From positions 62,001 to 126,000 of the forward strand of contig NZ_SMMU01000003.1 in NCBI RefSeq assembly GCF_004339665.1: a DNA stretch of 64,000 nt. The letters are read 5' to 3'. The position numbers and the translations under genes are program-made. How positions within the stretch are numbered: position 1 is the stretch's first letter; the number at the start of each line of letters is the position of its first letter. The notes beneath the pieces were generated by a model, which worked only from the letters and a program-made list of their open reading frames with translations, did not search any database and was not told where the DNA came from. The stretch comes from Azotobacter chroococcum. Its GTDB lineage: Bacteria; Pseudomonadota; Gammaproteobacteria; Pseudomonadales; Pseudomonadaceae. Positions 33,086-47,003 of this stretch are shown piece after piece.

Positions 33086-33490
33086 TTAGAGATTTATTGG
33101 ACAATTCAGTATGCGCGATTGCACGTCGACAATCACCGCGTCCTCCAGCTCGATGGTGAAGTAGTGCTCCTGGGTGCCGGTGGCCGAGGTGCGGAACCAC
33201 TCCAGGCGGCACTTGGCCAGGCGCTCGCCGGAGGTCAGGGCGTTGAAGATCAGCGGCGAGGACTTGTCGAACACCTTGGTGATCATCAGCGGCTTGTGCA
33301 CCCGCTGGCCGGTGGGCTGGCCGGATTGCGGGTCGCGGGGAATGATCACCTGATGGTTGAAGGCCTGGACCAAGATCTGGTCCTCGTGGCCTTCCTGGAA
33401 GATGTTGCCGACCGAATCCTCGGTGAAGGTGCCGGCGGTGATCAGGCCCTGCTTGGTGCCTTCGAGGGAAAGGTACGCGGGTGTTGGCAT
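33086..33490 (-). pseudogene. hcp 5' fragment, truncated by the element
   Basis: The frame begins MPTPAYLSLEGTKQGLITAG and continues as the HcpA/B/C type protein through DAVIVDVQSR at the junction. It then reads seven or so element-encoded residues to a TAA (134 residues in all). Intact Hcp is 172 residues and forms hexameric rings of the type VI secretion tube. The C-terminal strands are missing here, so the truncated product is unlikely to assemble. GGAGAG precedes the ATG. Confidence 0.9.
33111..33114. other. attR core (ATGC)
   Basis: This is the right junction. Element sequence ACAATTCAGT meets hcp sequence at ATGCGCGATTGCACGTCGAC (plus strand). Confidence 0.7.
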
Positions 33491-33775
33491 GGAGGCTCTC
33501 CTGGCTGGATAGTGGACCGATGCGGTCCGGAGGCCGGAACTGGACAAGATGCGTGCCGCGTGAATTACTTTTTTTAAATCAATGACATGGTTTGAGGTGG
33601 CGGGCATTGTGTGACGGCCGTCGGCAAGCGCTGCGCAGCTTCCTGCGTAGGGGCGGGCGGGAAGTTGCCGCTCGCCGACGGCCGCGGCCGCCGGGGCCGG
33701 AGGCTGTTACAGGGGGCCACGGTGGGATTCGGCGGTGCAACGGCTTGCGCAGCGGGGGATGTGTGGCCCGCAACG

Positions 33776-33808
33776 AAAAAGCCCGGCGCTGGGCCGGGCT
33801 TTTCCTGA
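33776..33808 (-). terminator. Rho-independent terminator after glyA
   Basis: AAAAGCCCGG and CCGGGCTTTTT form a strong stem. On the minus strand a T-run follows directly after the glyA stop. Confidence 0.85.
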
Positions 33809-33818
33809 CGGGCGGGGC

Positions 33819-35072
33819 TTACTTGCCGTACACCGGCAGGCGGGTGCAAACGGCCTTGACCTTCTCGCGCACGGCGTCGATCACCGCGGCGTTGTTAAGG
33901 TCGGCAAGGATGTCGCAGATCCAGCCGGCCAGCTCGCGGCATTCGGCTTCCTTGAAGCCGCGGGTGGTCACCGCCGGGGTGCCGATGCGCAGGCCGGAGG
34001 TGACGAAGGGCGAGCGCGGGTCGTTCGGCACGCTGTTCTTGTTCACGGTGATGAAGGCGCGGCCGAGGGCGGCGTCGGCGTCCTTGCCGGTGATGTCCTG
34101 CTTGATCAGCGACAGCAGGAACAGGTGGTTCTGGGTGCCGCCGGACACCACGTCGAAGCCGCGCTCGATGAACACCTGGGCCATGGCCTGGGCGTTCTTC
34201 ACCACCTGCTGCTGGTATTCCTTGAATTCCGGCTGCAGGGCTTCCTTGAAGCACACCGCCTTGGCGGCGATCACGTGCTCCAGCGGGCCGCCCTGGGCGC
34301 CCGGGAAGACCGCGGAGTTGAGCTTCTTCTCGATCTCCTCGTTCCTGCGGGCGAGGATCAGGCCGCCGCGCGGGCCGCGCAGGGTCTTGTGGGTGGTGGT
34401 GGTGACCACGTCGGCGAAGGGCACCGGGTTGGGGTACACGCCGGCGGCGACCAGGCCGGCGACGTGGGCCATGTCGACGAACAGGTAGGCACCGACCTTG
34501 TCGGCGATGGCGCGGAAGCGCGGGAAGTCCAGCACCTGGGAGTAGGCGGAGAAGCCGGCGACGATCATCTTCGGCTTGTGCTCGACGGCCAGGCGCTCAA
34601 CTTCGTCGTAGTCGATCAGGCCGTTGCCGTCGATGCCGTACTGCACGGCGTGGTACAGCTTGCCGGAGGAGGACACGCTGGCGCCGTGGGTCAGATGGCC
34701 GCCGTGGGCCAGGCTCATGCCGAGGAGGGTGTCGCCGGCATTCAGCAGGGCCAGGTAGACCGCGGCGTTGGCCTGCGATCCGGCATGCGGCTGGACGTTG
34801 GCGTAGTCGGCGCCGAACAGCTGCTTGGCGCGGTCGATGGCCAGCTGCTCGACGATGTCGACGTATTCGCAGCCGCCGTAGTAGCGCTTGCCCGGGTAGC
34901 CTTCGGCGTACTTGTTGGTGAGCACCGAACCCTGGGCCTCCATCACGGCGGGGCTGGTGTAGTTCTCGGAGGCGATCAGCTCGATGTGATCTTCCTGACG
35001 CTGGGCTTCTTGCTCCATGGCGGCGAACAGTTCGGCGTCGTAGCGGGCGAGGGTCAAATCACGGCTGAACAT
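33819..35072 (-). CDS. glyA: Serine hydroxymethyltransferase
   Basis: A 417-residue PLP enzyme of exactly the usual length. [32 protein letters not shown] and the PLP lysine motif [19 protein letters not shown] (near residue 230) are intact. It converts serine and tetrahydrofolate into glycine and methylene-THF in the cytoplasm. The start [12 protein letters not shown] matches the family. It is monocistronic with its own terminator. Confidence 0.96.
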   Translation of the reverse strand: MFSRDLTLARYDAELFAAMEQEAQRQEDHIELIASENYTSPAVMEAQGSVLTNKYAEGYPGKRYYGGCEYVDIVEQLAIDRAKQLFGADYANVQPHAGSQANAAVYLALLNAGDTLLGMSLAHGGHLTHGASVSSSGKLYHAVQYGIDGNGLIDYDEVERLAVEHKPKMIVAGFSAYSQVLDFPRFRAIADKVGAYLFVDMAHVAGLVAAGVYPNPVPFADVVTTTTHKTLRGPRGGLILARRNEEIEKKLNSAVFPGAQGGPLEHVIAAKAVCFKEALQPEFKEYQQQVVKNAQAMAQVFIERGFDVVSGGTQNHLFLLSLIKQDITGKDADAALGRAFITVNKNSVPNDPRSPFVTSGLRIGTPAVTTRGFKEAECRELAGWICDILADLNNAAVIDAVREKVKAVCTRLPVYGK

Positions 35073-35387
35073 GGCAATCCCCTGGGTTCGGCTGGGCGGT
35101 AGATTCAAAGAGGGCGCGAATTCTACCCTATCCGCAGCAGGCCGGCACATGAAACGCGATCAACTGTGGAAGAGCCGGGCTCATCCGGCGGGTCGCGTCA
35201 TCTCTCTTCCAGTAAAGCCGCTCGCCGCCCGGGGCGCCCCTCGTCTGGCTTGCCCAGCGCATTTCGGGTAGCTTTGCCGCCACGCGCGGGGGCCGGGCAG
35301 CCGGTGTCGCCGGAGCTGTCGCGGAGCGCCGTTCGGCCGCGCCCCCGCCTTCCCGTTTCCATTTCCTGGTCGAAACCAAGGTCATCC

Positions 35388-37052
<1,665 letters not shown>

Positions 37053-37073
37053 CCGTCGCGATACGCCGTACAG

Positions 37074-37111
37074 CAAAAAGCCCCGCGCCGAATGGCCGGG
37101 GCTTTTTGCTG
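37074..37111. terminator. Bidirectional rho-independent terminator after ettA
   Basis: AAAAAGCCCCG and CGGGGCTTTTT flank a short loop, giving A- and T-tracts on both strands. Confidence 0.85.
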
Positions 37112-37139
37112 GTGCCTGCGGGAGGGGATAACCCGTCGG

Positions 37140-37264
37140 GCGGCGGCGTGGCCCGGCCTCCGCTGGCGGGTTACACCCCCCTACGGGGTCGCCCGGACTG
37201 GTAGGGTGGATGGCCGGAGCCATCCACCACGGTGGACAAGCCTGCGGCGTTGTCCACCCTACGG
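37140..37264. repeat. GTAGGGTGGAT-type intergenic palindromes
   Basis: GGTAGGGTGGATGGCCGG pairs with nearby CCATCCACC, and TGGACAAGCC...GTTGTCCACCCTAC gives a second inverted pair. CGGGTTACACCCCCCTAC lies just before. These are REP-like intergenic repeats similar to the one near 18958. They separate ettA from the convergent rhlB. Confidence 0.5.
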
Positions 37265-37277
37265 GTTTGGCCAGGCT

Positions 37278-38765
<1,488 letters not shown>

Positions 38766-38864
38766 GATTATCTCGTCGATAAAGGAGGAATGTATTGCCA
38801 CCAGTGTAAAGCAAGACGCCGGTCCGGCGAAGGGTTGCCGACCGCGAGGTGCAGCGGTCGTCGG

Positions 38865-40025
38865 TTAGGGCAGGCTGGCCAGCAGCAGGCGGCGTACGTT
38901 GCCGCCCATGATCGCGGCGATCTCGGCCTCGTCGAAGCCGGCGGCGAGCAGGCCCTCGGTCAGTAGCGGCAGGCCGCTGGCGTCGAAGGCGGTGCGCACC
39001 GTGCCGTTGAAGTCCGAACCCAGCGCCACGTGTTCGACGCCGATCAGATCGGTGGCATGGCGGATCGCCCTGACGATGGCTGCCACCGAGGTGTCGCAGA
39101 CGGCGATGTCCCAGAAGCCGATGCCGACCAGTCCGCCGTTGGCGGCGACGCGCCGCAACTGCTCGTCGGACAGGTTGCGGGTGCCCGGGCAGGTGCCCTG
39201 CACGCCGCTGTGGGAGACCAGCACGGGACGCCGGGCCATGGCCAGCACCTCGTCGATCACCGCGGGCGAGGCGTGGGCCAGGTCGATCAGCATGCGCTTG
39301 TCCTCCAGGCGCGCGATCACCTGACGACCGAAGGGGCTGAGGCCGCCCTTTTCCAGGCCGTGGGCCGAGCCGCCCACCTCGTTGTCGAAGTAGTGGGTGA
39401 TCCCGGCGATGCGAAAGCCCGCGTCAAAGAGATGATCGAGGTTCTCCAGGCGGCCTTCCAGCGGATGCAGGCCCTCGGCGGCGAGCACGGCGGCGACCCG
39501 GCCGCGGTCGTTTGCGCGCTGCTCGAGAAAGGCCTGCAGTTCGGCCCGGCTGCGGATCGGCACCAGGCGCCCGTCGCTGGCGGCGGCCGTTTCGCGCAGG
39601 CGTCCGGCCTGGTACAGGGCGCGCTCGAACAGGCTGCTCCAGGTCGCCGGCGGCCAGCGCTGGGCGACGGCCAGCAGGGTGATGTCGTCGCTGTCGGCGG
39701 CGTTGCGCTCCTGGTTCAGCCCGTGCGGGCTCTTGGTCACGGCGGCGAACACCGTGAGCGCGACATTGCCCTCGAGCAGGCGCGGCAGGTCGCTGTGGCC
39801 GTAGTGCGCGCGTTCGAGCAGGTCGCGGTTCCACAGCAGCGCGTCGTTGTGCAGGTCGGCGACGAACAGGCGCTCGTGCAACTGGCGCGCCGCCGCGCCG
39901 ACCGGGTAGGGCGGCGCCTTGGCCACGGCATTCAGGCGCCAGTCGGCCACGACCGGCACGAGGAAGAAGCCGCCCAGTCCGAGCAGGACGAGCAGCGGCA
40001 GGGCGATCGACAGTGTGCGCTTCAT
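38865..40025 (-). CDS. Membrane dipeptidase (M19, renal dipeptidase family)
   Basis: A 386-residue metallopeptidase with an N-terminal membrane anchor (LSIALPLLVLLGLGGFFLVPVV). The dinuclear zinc site uses VADLHNDALLWNRDLL (HxD near residue 58), VLAAEGLHPLEG (Glu), LIDLAHASP, VLVSHSGVQG and ALGSDFNG. It cleaves dipeptides, probably in the periplasm with the anchor in the inner membrane. The gene lies 25 bases after the carboxylesterase and is probably co-transcribed with it. Confidence 0.88.
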   Translation of the reverse strand: MKRTLSIALPLLVLLGLGGFFLVPVVADWRLNAVAKAPPYPVGAAARQLHERLFVADLHNDALLWNRDLLERAHYGHSDLPRLLEGNVALTVFAAVTKSPHGLNQERNAADSDDITLLAVAQRWPPATWSSLFERALYQAGRLRETAAASDGRLVPIRSRAELQAFLEQRANDRGRVAAVLAAEGLHPLEGRLENLDHLFDAGFRIAGITHYFDNEVGGSAHGLEKGGLSPFGRQVIARLEDKRMLIDLAHASPAVIDEVLAMARRPVLVSHSGVQGTCPGTRNLSDEQLRRVAANGGLVGIGFWDIAVCDTSVAAIVRAIRHATDLIGVEHVALGSDFNGTVRTAFDASGLPLLTEGLLAAGFDEAEIAAIMGGNVRRLLLASLP

Positions 40026-40050
40026 GGGGGCGTCCGTGCGGAACAGGGGC

Positions 40051-41819
<1,769 letters not shown>

Positions 41820-41848
41820 CTACCCGATCCCCCCTGGAGAAAGCCGCG

Positions 41849-42784
41849 ATGCACGAGCCCGTCCTGCACCATTACCCGAGTTCGCCGTTCGCCGAGAAGG
41901 TGCGCCTGATCCTCGGCTTCAAGCAGCTGTCCTGGCGTTCGGTGATCATTCCACGGGTGATGCCCAAGCCCGATCTGCTGGCTCTGACCGGCGGCTACCG
42001 GCGCACTCCGGTGCTGCAGATCGGCGCCGACATCTACTGCGACAGCGCGCTGATCGCCCATCGCCTGGAGGCGGAGAAGGCCTCGCCGCCGCTGCTTCCG
42101 GAAGGGCAGGCGTTCAACGTCGCCAGCCTCGCCGCCTGGGCTGACGGCCAACTGTTCCTGCACGCGGCGAGCCTGGCCTTCCAGGCCGAGGCGGTCGCCC
42201 AGCGCTTTGCCCAGTCGCCGCCGGGCGAACTCAAGGCCTTCGTCGCGGATCGCGCCGCGCTGTTCAGCGGCGGCACCTTCGATCGCCTGCCGCTGGAGCA
42301 GGCCCGCCAGCAGTGGCCGACCCTGATGGCGCGGCTGGAGCAGCAACTGTCGCACGCGGACGGCGACTACCTGTTCGGCGAACCCTCGCTGGCCGACTTC
42401 GCCGTGGCCCATTCGCTCTGGCTGCTGCGCGCCATGCCGCTCACCGCCGGGTTGGTCGACGCCTGGCCGGCGGTGGCCGCCTGGCTCGACCGGGTGCTGG
42501 GCTTCGGTCATGGCTCGTACAGCGAGCTGTCCGCTGCCGAGGCCATCGAGATCGCCCGCACGGCGACTCCGGCGCCGCTGCCGGCCGAGCCCGGCCTCGA
42601 GGGCAACGGCTGGCGCGTCGGCCAACAGGTGGCCGTCGCCGCCACCGACTACGGCGTCGACCCGGTGGAGGGCGAGCTGCTGCATGCCGGGCTCGAGGAG
42701 CTGATCCTGCGCCGCGAGGACCCGCGCGCCGGGCTGCTGCACGTGCACCTGCCGCGCCTGGGGTTTCGCGTCACCGGCCGCTGA
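41849..42784 (+). CDS. Glutathione S-transferase family protein with C-terminal extension
   Basis: A 311-residue protein. The N-terminal GST thioredoxin fold (HHYPSSPFAEKVRLILGFKQ, then RTPVLQIGADIYCDSALIA) is followed by the GST helical domain (FGEPSLADFAVAHSLWLL). About 80 further residues contain GLEGNGWRVGQQVAVAATDY. The extension is unlike plain GSTs and occurs in a Pseudomonas subgroup. The substrate is unknown. It follows YhbQ on the same strand after 29 bases. Confidence 0.82.
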   Translation: MHEPVLHHYPSSPFAEKVRLILGFKQLSWRSVIIPRVMPKPDLLALTGGYRRTPVLQIGADIYCDSALIAHRLEAEKASPPLLPEGQAFNVASLAAWADGQLFLHAASLAFQAEAVAQRFAQSPPGELKAFVADRAALFSGGTFDRLPLEQARQQWPTLMARLEQQLSHADGDYLFGEPSLADFAVAHSLWLLRAMPLTAGLVDAWPAVAAWLDRVLGFGHGSYSELSAAEAIEIARTATPAPLPAEPGLEGNGWRVGQQVAVAATDYGVDPVEGELLHAGLEELILRREDPRAGLLHVHLPRLGFRVTGR

Positions 42785-42802
42785 GCCCGCGCGGGCAGCG
42801 GG

Positions 42803-43813
42803 TTACTGGTCCTTGCGGCGCTTGAGCTGGTCCTTCAACTGGCTCGGCAGCTGGCGGATGGTCAAGGTGTCGTGCGCCTCGTCGTACTCGACCCGCGAGC
42901 CGAGCAGGTGCGCCTCGAAGCTGATCGACAGGCCCTCGGCGCGCCCGGTGAAGCGGCGGAACTGGCTGAGCGTGCGCTTGTCCGGCGGGATCTCCGGCGA
43001 CAGGCCGTAGTCCTTGTTGCGGATGTGCTCGAAGAAGGCCCGCGGGCGCTCCTCGTCGATCAGCCCGGACAGCTCCTCCAGGGCGATCGGCGCGCCGAGG
43101 CGGGCCTGGGTGCTGGCGTAGTCGACCAGTGCGCTGGTCTTCTCGCGGGCCTCTTCCTCGGCCAGCTCCTCGCTCTCGACGAAGTCGCTGAAGGCCTTGA
43201 GCAGGGTGCGCGTCTCGCCGGGCGCGTCGACGCCTTCCCGGCAGCCGATGAAGTCGCGGAAGTAGTCCGAGACCTTCTTGCCGTTCTTGCCCTTGATGAA
43301 GGAGATGTACTGCTTCGACTGCTGGTTGTTCTGCCACTCGGAGATATTGATCCGCGCGGCCAGGTGCAGCTGGGCGAGGTCCAGGTGCTTGGCCGGCGCG
43401 ACGTCGAGGCTGTCGGTGACGGTCACCCCCTCGCTGTGGTGGAGCAGGGCGATGGCCAGGTAGTCGGTCATGCCCTGCTGGTAGTGGGCGAACAGCACAT
43501 GGCCGCCGGTGGACAGGTTGGACTCCTCCATCAGCGCCTTCAGGTGCTCGACGGCCTGGCGGCTGAAGGCGACGAAGTCCCGGTTGCCCTCCAGGTAGCC
43601 GCTCAGCCAGCCGCTGAAGGGATAGGCGCCGGACTCTTCCTGAAACAGCCCCCAGGCCTTGCCCTGCTTGGCGTTGTAGCTGTCGTTGAGGTCGGCGAGC
43701 AGGTTCTCCAGGGCCTGCGACTCGGCCAGCGCCGAATCGCGGGCATGCAGCACGGCGGGGCTGCCGTCGGGTTTCTTGTCGATCAGGTGGACGATGCAGT
43801 GGCGTATCGGCAC
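42803..43813 (-). CDS. yejK: Nucleoid-associated protein YejK (NdpA)
   Basis: A 336-residue NdpA/YejK. The family start is [20 protein letters not shown]. It has [20 protein letters not shown] near residue 115, [19 protein letters not shown] near 270 and a basic C-terminus ([11 protein letters not shown]). It is a DNA-binding protein of the bacterial nucleoid. It converges with the GST-family gene. Confidence 0.92.
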   Translation of the reverse strand: MPIRHCIVHLIDKKPDGSPAVLHARDSALAESQALENLLADLNDSYNAKQGKAWGLFQEESGAYPFSGWLSGYLEGNRDFVAFSRQAVEHLKALMEESNLSTGGHVLFAHYQQGMTDYLAIALLHHSEGVTVTDSLDVAPAKHLDLAQLHLAARINISEWQNNQQSKQYISFIKGKNGKKVSDYFRDFIGCREGVDAPGETRTLLKAFSDFVESEELAEEEAREKTSALVDYASTQARLGAPIALEELSGLIDEERPRAFFEHIRNKDYGLSPEIPPDKRTLSQFRRFTGRAEGLSISFEAHLLGSRVEYDEAHDTLTIRQLPSQLKDQLKRRKDQ

Positions 43814-43986
43814 GGTGGTCTCGGACAGTGGAAAGAGGGACGCGGAAGTTTACCGGGGAGTGGCGCGGGTGTGGGGCGAGGCCCCGGCAAAAGCGCCGTG
43901 GGGATTTCTGGAGGGACTGGCGGCGGGTGGTTCGGCGGTATGTCTCGTAGCTCTGCGCATTCGCGCGGATCGTGCTTCACACAGCC

Positions 43987-44020
43987 TGAAAAGCCCGCGT
44001 CCTGCGGGCTTTTCGCTTTT
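43987..44020 (-). terminator. Rho-independent terminator
   Basis: AAAAGCCCGC and GCGGGCTTTT form a hairpin. On the minus strand it ends the 69-residue membrane gene. The A/T tracts on both sides make it possibly bidirectional. The rest of 43814-44030 holds no gene. Confidence 0.8.
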
Positions 44021-44030
44021 TGCCTGCTTC

Positions 44031-44240
44031 CTATCGTCTTTTCTTGCGGTCCGCCAGCTGCTGCAGATGCTGCCAGGCCTGTTCCTGCGCAACGATCTCT
44101 TGCCGGTCCCATGGATCGTTCCGCGTACCGTCGAATTGATGTGACGCCCTCGCTCGCATCCCTCGATTCAAATACAGCCTCCGGCCAATCAGGGCGCAGC
44201 CCAACAGCGCAAGGATAAGAGTGGTACTGATCGTGAGCAT
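44031..44240 (-). CDS. Small single-span membrane protein (hypothetical)
   Basis: A 69-residue protein with an N-terminal helix (LTISTTLILALLGCALIGRR) and a charged, Trp-containing C-terminal part (DPWDRQEIVAQEQAWQHLQQ) ending KKRR. It has no recognised family. A terminator follows directly, supporting a real transcript. The ATG is preceded by purine-rich sequence. Confidence 0.55.
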   Translation of the reverse strand: MLTISTTLILALLGCALIGRRLYLNRGMRARASHQFDGTRNDPWDRQEIVAQEQAWQHLQQLADRKKRR

Positions 44241-44345
44241 CGGTCGCTCTCCATTGCGGGATGTTCCTTAACTGTAGCAGGCGGTCGCAAGGGGCTCGGC
44301 GGATGGAGGGAGATGGAACTGGTGCCCGGGGTAATGGGCGAATGT

Positions 44346-45047
44346 TCAGGCAGAGGTTTCGGCAGTTCTGAGGTAGCGCAATCTATCCACCAGCGCCGGC
44401 AACTCGCGCATGTCGTGCAGCAGGTGCTCGACGCCCAGTCCGCGTAGAACCTCGCCCTGCTCGGGGGGGATGTGGCTGGCGCCGAGGAAGCCGATCACCT
44501 GCATGCCGGCAGTCAGGGCGGCGGTCGCTCCGGTAGCGCTGTCTTCGACGACCAGGCAACGCTGCGGGTCCACGCCGGCCGTGCTGGCCGCCAGCAGGTA
44601 GACGTCCGGTGCCGGCTTGGGGTGCTTGACCAGGTCGGCGCTGAACACGCCCACGTCGACCCGCCCGGTCAGCCCGGTGCGCTCGAGCGCATGGCGCACT
44701 GCCTCGTGCTGGCTGTTGGAGGCGATCGCCAGGGGCAGGTCGATGGCGTGGAGCGCCTCGCGCACGCCGGCGATCGCCTGCACTTCGGCGCGGATGATTT
44801 CCTCGGCGCGGCGGCGCACGTTGGGATGGAAGTCCTCCGGCAGGTCGAGGCCGAAATGCATGGCGGCACGGGCGATGATTTCGCGGCTCTGCAGGCCGAA
44901 GGAGCCGTGGAGCTGCGCGTCCAGCTCGTGTTCCGGCACCAGCGCGGCGAGCGCCTCGCGGATCACGCGGCCGGTGATGATCTCGCTGTCGATCAGTACG
45001 CCGTCGCAGTCGCAGATCAGCAGGTCGATATGGCTGGTTCGATTCAT
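44346..45047 (-). CDS. HAD-superfamily sugar-phosphatase-like hydrolase
   Basis: A 233-residue HAD hydrolase. The nucleophile motif is DLLICDCDGVLIDSE, motif II is LAIASNSQHEAV, motif III is the Lys in VKHPKPAPDVYLLAA, and motif IV is CLVVEDSATGATAA. This is the beta-phosphoglucomutase-like subgroup. It is a cytoplasmic phosphatase or mutase of unknown substrate. ATG at 45047 was chosen over the upstream TTG at 45053. Confidence 0.87.
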   Translation of the reverse strand: MNRTSHIDLLICDCDGVLIDSEIITGRVIREALAALVPEHELDAQLHGSFGLQSREIIARAAMHFGLDLPEDFHPNVRRRAEEIIRAEVQAIAGVREALHAIDLPLAIASNSQHEAVRHALERTGLTGRVDVGVFSADLVKHPKPAPDVYLLAASTAGVDPQRCLVVEDSATGATAALTAGMQVIGFLGASHIPPEQGEVLRGLGVEHLLHDMRELPALVDRLRYLRTAETSA

Positions 45048-45151
45048 GGGCAAGGGCCTCTTCGCATCGGGTTGTCGTTGTGCAAAGGGGCATCTAACCC
45101 TTGTAGTGGCGCGATGCGCAAGGCATCAGGACGCGCGTTCCGCCCCGCCGG

Positions 45152-46063
45152 TCAGCGCACCCACGCCGGGCGGGCGGCGAAGGCCTCGACCAGGTAGTCG
45201 AGCATCGCCCGGACCTTGGCCGGCGGACGGCGTTCGGGCGGGTAGAGGGCGTGGATGCCGCCCAGGGGATGCGGCGGGTGGTCGAACTCCAGGGGTACCA
45301 GCGCACCGCGCTCGAGGGCGTCGGCGACGATGAACAGCGGCTGGTAGATCAGCCCCTGGCCGCCGAGCGCGGCGGCCAGCAGGGCCTCGCCGTTGTTCGC
45401 CGCCAGGTCGCCGGAAACCGCCACGCGCACGCTGCCGTCGCGGCCGAAGGCCCACTCCCGGCGCCCGCCCCAGGACGACAGGGTGTAGCCCAGGCAGTTG
45501 TGCTGGCCCAGCTCGGCGATCCGCCGCGGCACCCCGCGCCGGTCGAGATAGTCCGGCGCGGCGCAGACCAGCATCGGGCAGTCGCCGAGGCGGCGCGCCT
45601 GCAGCGGACTGTCGGCGAGCCGGCCGATGCGCACCGCCAGGTCCCAGCGGCCCTCGATGAGATCGACCTGGCTGTCGGTCAGGCCCAGCTCGATGCGCAC
45701 CGCCGGATGGCGGCAGGCGAAGGCCGGCAGCAGCGGGGCGATGAAGCGGTTGCCGAAGCTCAGCGGCACGTTCATGCGCAGCAGGCCGCTGGCCTCGACC
45801 CGCTGCGAGAGCAGAGCCGCCTCGGCCTCGTCGAGTTCGCCGAGGAGGCGCTGGCAGGTCTCCAGGTACTGGCTGCCGGCGTCGGTGAGGACCAGGCGCC
45901 GGGTGCTGCGCTGGAACAGCTTGAGGCCGAGGCGCCGCTCCAGGGCGTCCACATGCTTGGTCGCCATGGCCGGCGACATCTCCAGCTGGCGGGCGGCGGC
46001 GGACAGGCTGCCGGCGCTGGCGGCGCGGACGAAGACACGCATGCCGGTGATGCGGTCGAGCAT
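45152..46063 (-). CDS. LysR-family transcriptional regulator
   Basis: A 303-residue LTTR. The N-terminal winged helix has AASAGSLSAAARQLEMSPAM and LERRLGLKLFQRSTRRLVLT. The ligand-binding domain follows and contains LRMNVPLSFGNRFIAPLLPA. It is divergent from the dioxygenase gene with a 105-base gap and probably controls the dioxygenase-SDR pair. The inducer is unknown. Confidence 0.9.
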   Translation of the reverse strand: MLDRITGMRVFVRAASAGSLSAAARQLEMSPAMATKHVDALERRLGLKLFQRSTRRLVLTDAGSQYLETCQRLLGELDEAEAALLSQRVEASGLLRMNVPLSFGNRFIAPLLPAFACRHPAVRIELGLTDSQVDLIEGRWDLAVRIGRLADSPLQARRLGDCPMLVCAAPDYLDRRGVPRRIAELGQHNCLGYTLSSWGGRREWAFGRDGSVRVAVSGDLAANNGEALLAAALGGQGLIYQPLFIVADALERGALVPLEFDHPPHPLGGIHALYPPERRPPAKVRAMLDYLVEAFAARPAWVR

Positions 46064-46168
46064 GATGATTTCCTACTTTTGGTGAGAACTGCTGCTGCGG
46101 ATTGGCAGATTATCCGTTGCCAGGCGTAGGTCCATACTCCTTGCCATCTGCCGCCGAGGAGTCTGCCC

Positions 46169-46981
46169 ATGTCCGCCCGCGAAGCCATCCAGCCGACCCT
46201 GTTCGTGCCCCACGGCGCCGGTCCCTGCTTCTTCATGGACTGGAATCCGCCGGATGCCTGGAACGCCATGGCCGCTTTCCTGAAGGGAGTGGTCGGCACG
46301 CTGCCGCAGCCGCCGCGGGCGATCCTGATGGTTTCGGCGCACTGGCTGGAGGCGGAGTTTGCCGTCACAGCCGCCCGCCAGCCGGGGCTGATTTACGACT
46401 ACTACGGCTTTCCGCCGCACACCTACGAGCTGCGCTATCCCGCGCCCGGCAATCCGGTGCTGGCCACGCGGGTCGCCGGATTGCTCGGTGCGGCGGGTTT
46501 GCCCAGCCGGCAGGATGCGGAGCGCGGCTTCGACCACGGCATGTTCATTCCGCTGAAGCTGATGTTCCCCGCCGCCGAGATCCCGGTGGTGCAGCTGTCG
46601 CTGCGCGGGGACCTCGACCCGCAGGCACACCTCGACGCCGGCCGTGCGCTGGCGCCGCTGCGGGGGGAGGGCGTGCTGATCGTCGGCAGCGGCATGAGCT
46701 TCCACAACATGCGCGGCTACGGCGACCCGCATTTCGGCCCGGTGTCCGATGAGTTCGACCAGTGGCTGACCGCCACGATGGAGGCCGGGCCGGCAGAGCG
46801 TGCGGCGCGTCTGGCGCACTGGGATGAGGCGCCGGCGGCGCGGCTCTGCCATCCGCCGCGTGCCGAGGAGCACCTGCTGCCGCTCATGGTGGTCGCCGGC
46901 GCGGCGGCCGACGGAAGCGGCCGGCGGGTGTTCTCCGACCGGGTGCTGGAAACCACCCTGTCCGCCTTTCGTTTCGACTAA
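46169..46981 (+). CDS. DODA-type extradiol ring-cleavage dioxygenase
   Basis: A 270-residue class III extradiol dioxygenase (LigB/DODA superfamily, YgiD-like). Metal-ligand blocks are TLFVPHGAGPCFF, MVSAHWLEAEF, GFDHGMFIPLKLMFP and VGSGMSFHN, with the expected histidines. It cleaves catechol-like rings using Fe2+ or Zn2+ in the cytoplasm. YgiD homologs act on DOPA. The SDR gene follows after 22 bases. Confidence 0.88.
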   Translation: MSAREAIQPTLFVPHGAGPCFFMDWNPPDAWNAMAAFLKGVVGTLPQPPRAILMVSAHWLEAEFAVTAARQPGLIYDYYGFPPHTYELRYPAPGNPVLATRVAGLLGAAGLPSRQDAERGFDHGMFIPLKLMFPAAEIPVVQLSLRGDLDPQAHLDAGRALAPLRGEGVLIVGSGMSFHNMRGYGDPHFGPVSDEFDQWLTATMEAGPAERAARLAHWDEAPAARLCHPPRAEEHLLPLMVVAGAAADGSGRRVFSDRVLETTLSAFRFD

Positions 46982-47003
46982 TCACAACACAAGGAGATTG
47001 CCC

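Larger units (their letters stand above)
26991..33114. mobile_element. 6.1-kb serine-integrase element inserted in hcp
   Basis: The element is bounded by the 4-base core ATGC (26991-26994 and 33111-33114) and splits an hcp gene. Its base composition is clearly more AT-rich than the flanks. It carries a large serine recombinase beginning 44 bases from the left end, a second small serine recombinase, a zinc-finger/RHH/HNH-like operon, several micropeptide genes and long stretches with little coding. No relaxase, replication or capsid genes were recognised. It is therefore an integrative element or satellite rather than a complete phage or ICE. Confidence 0.88.
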
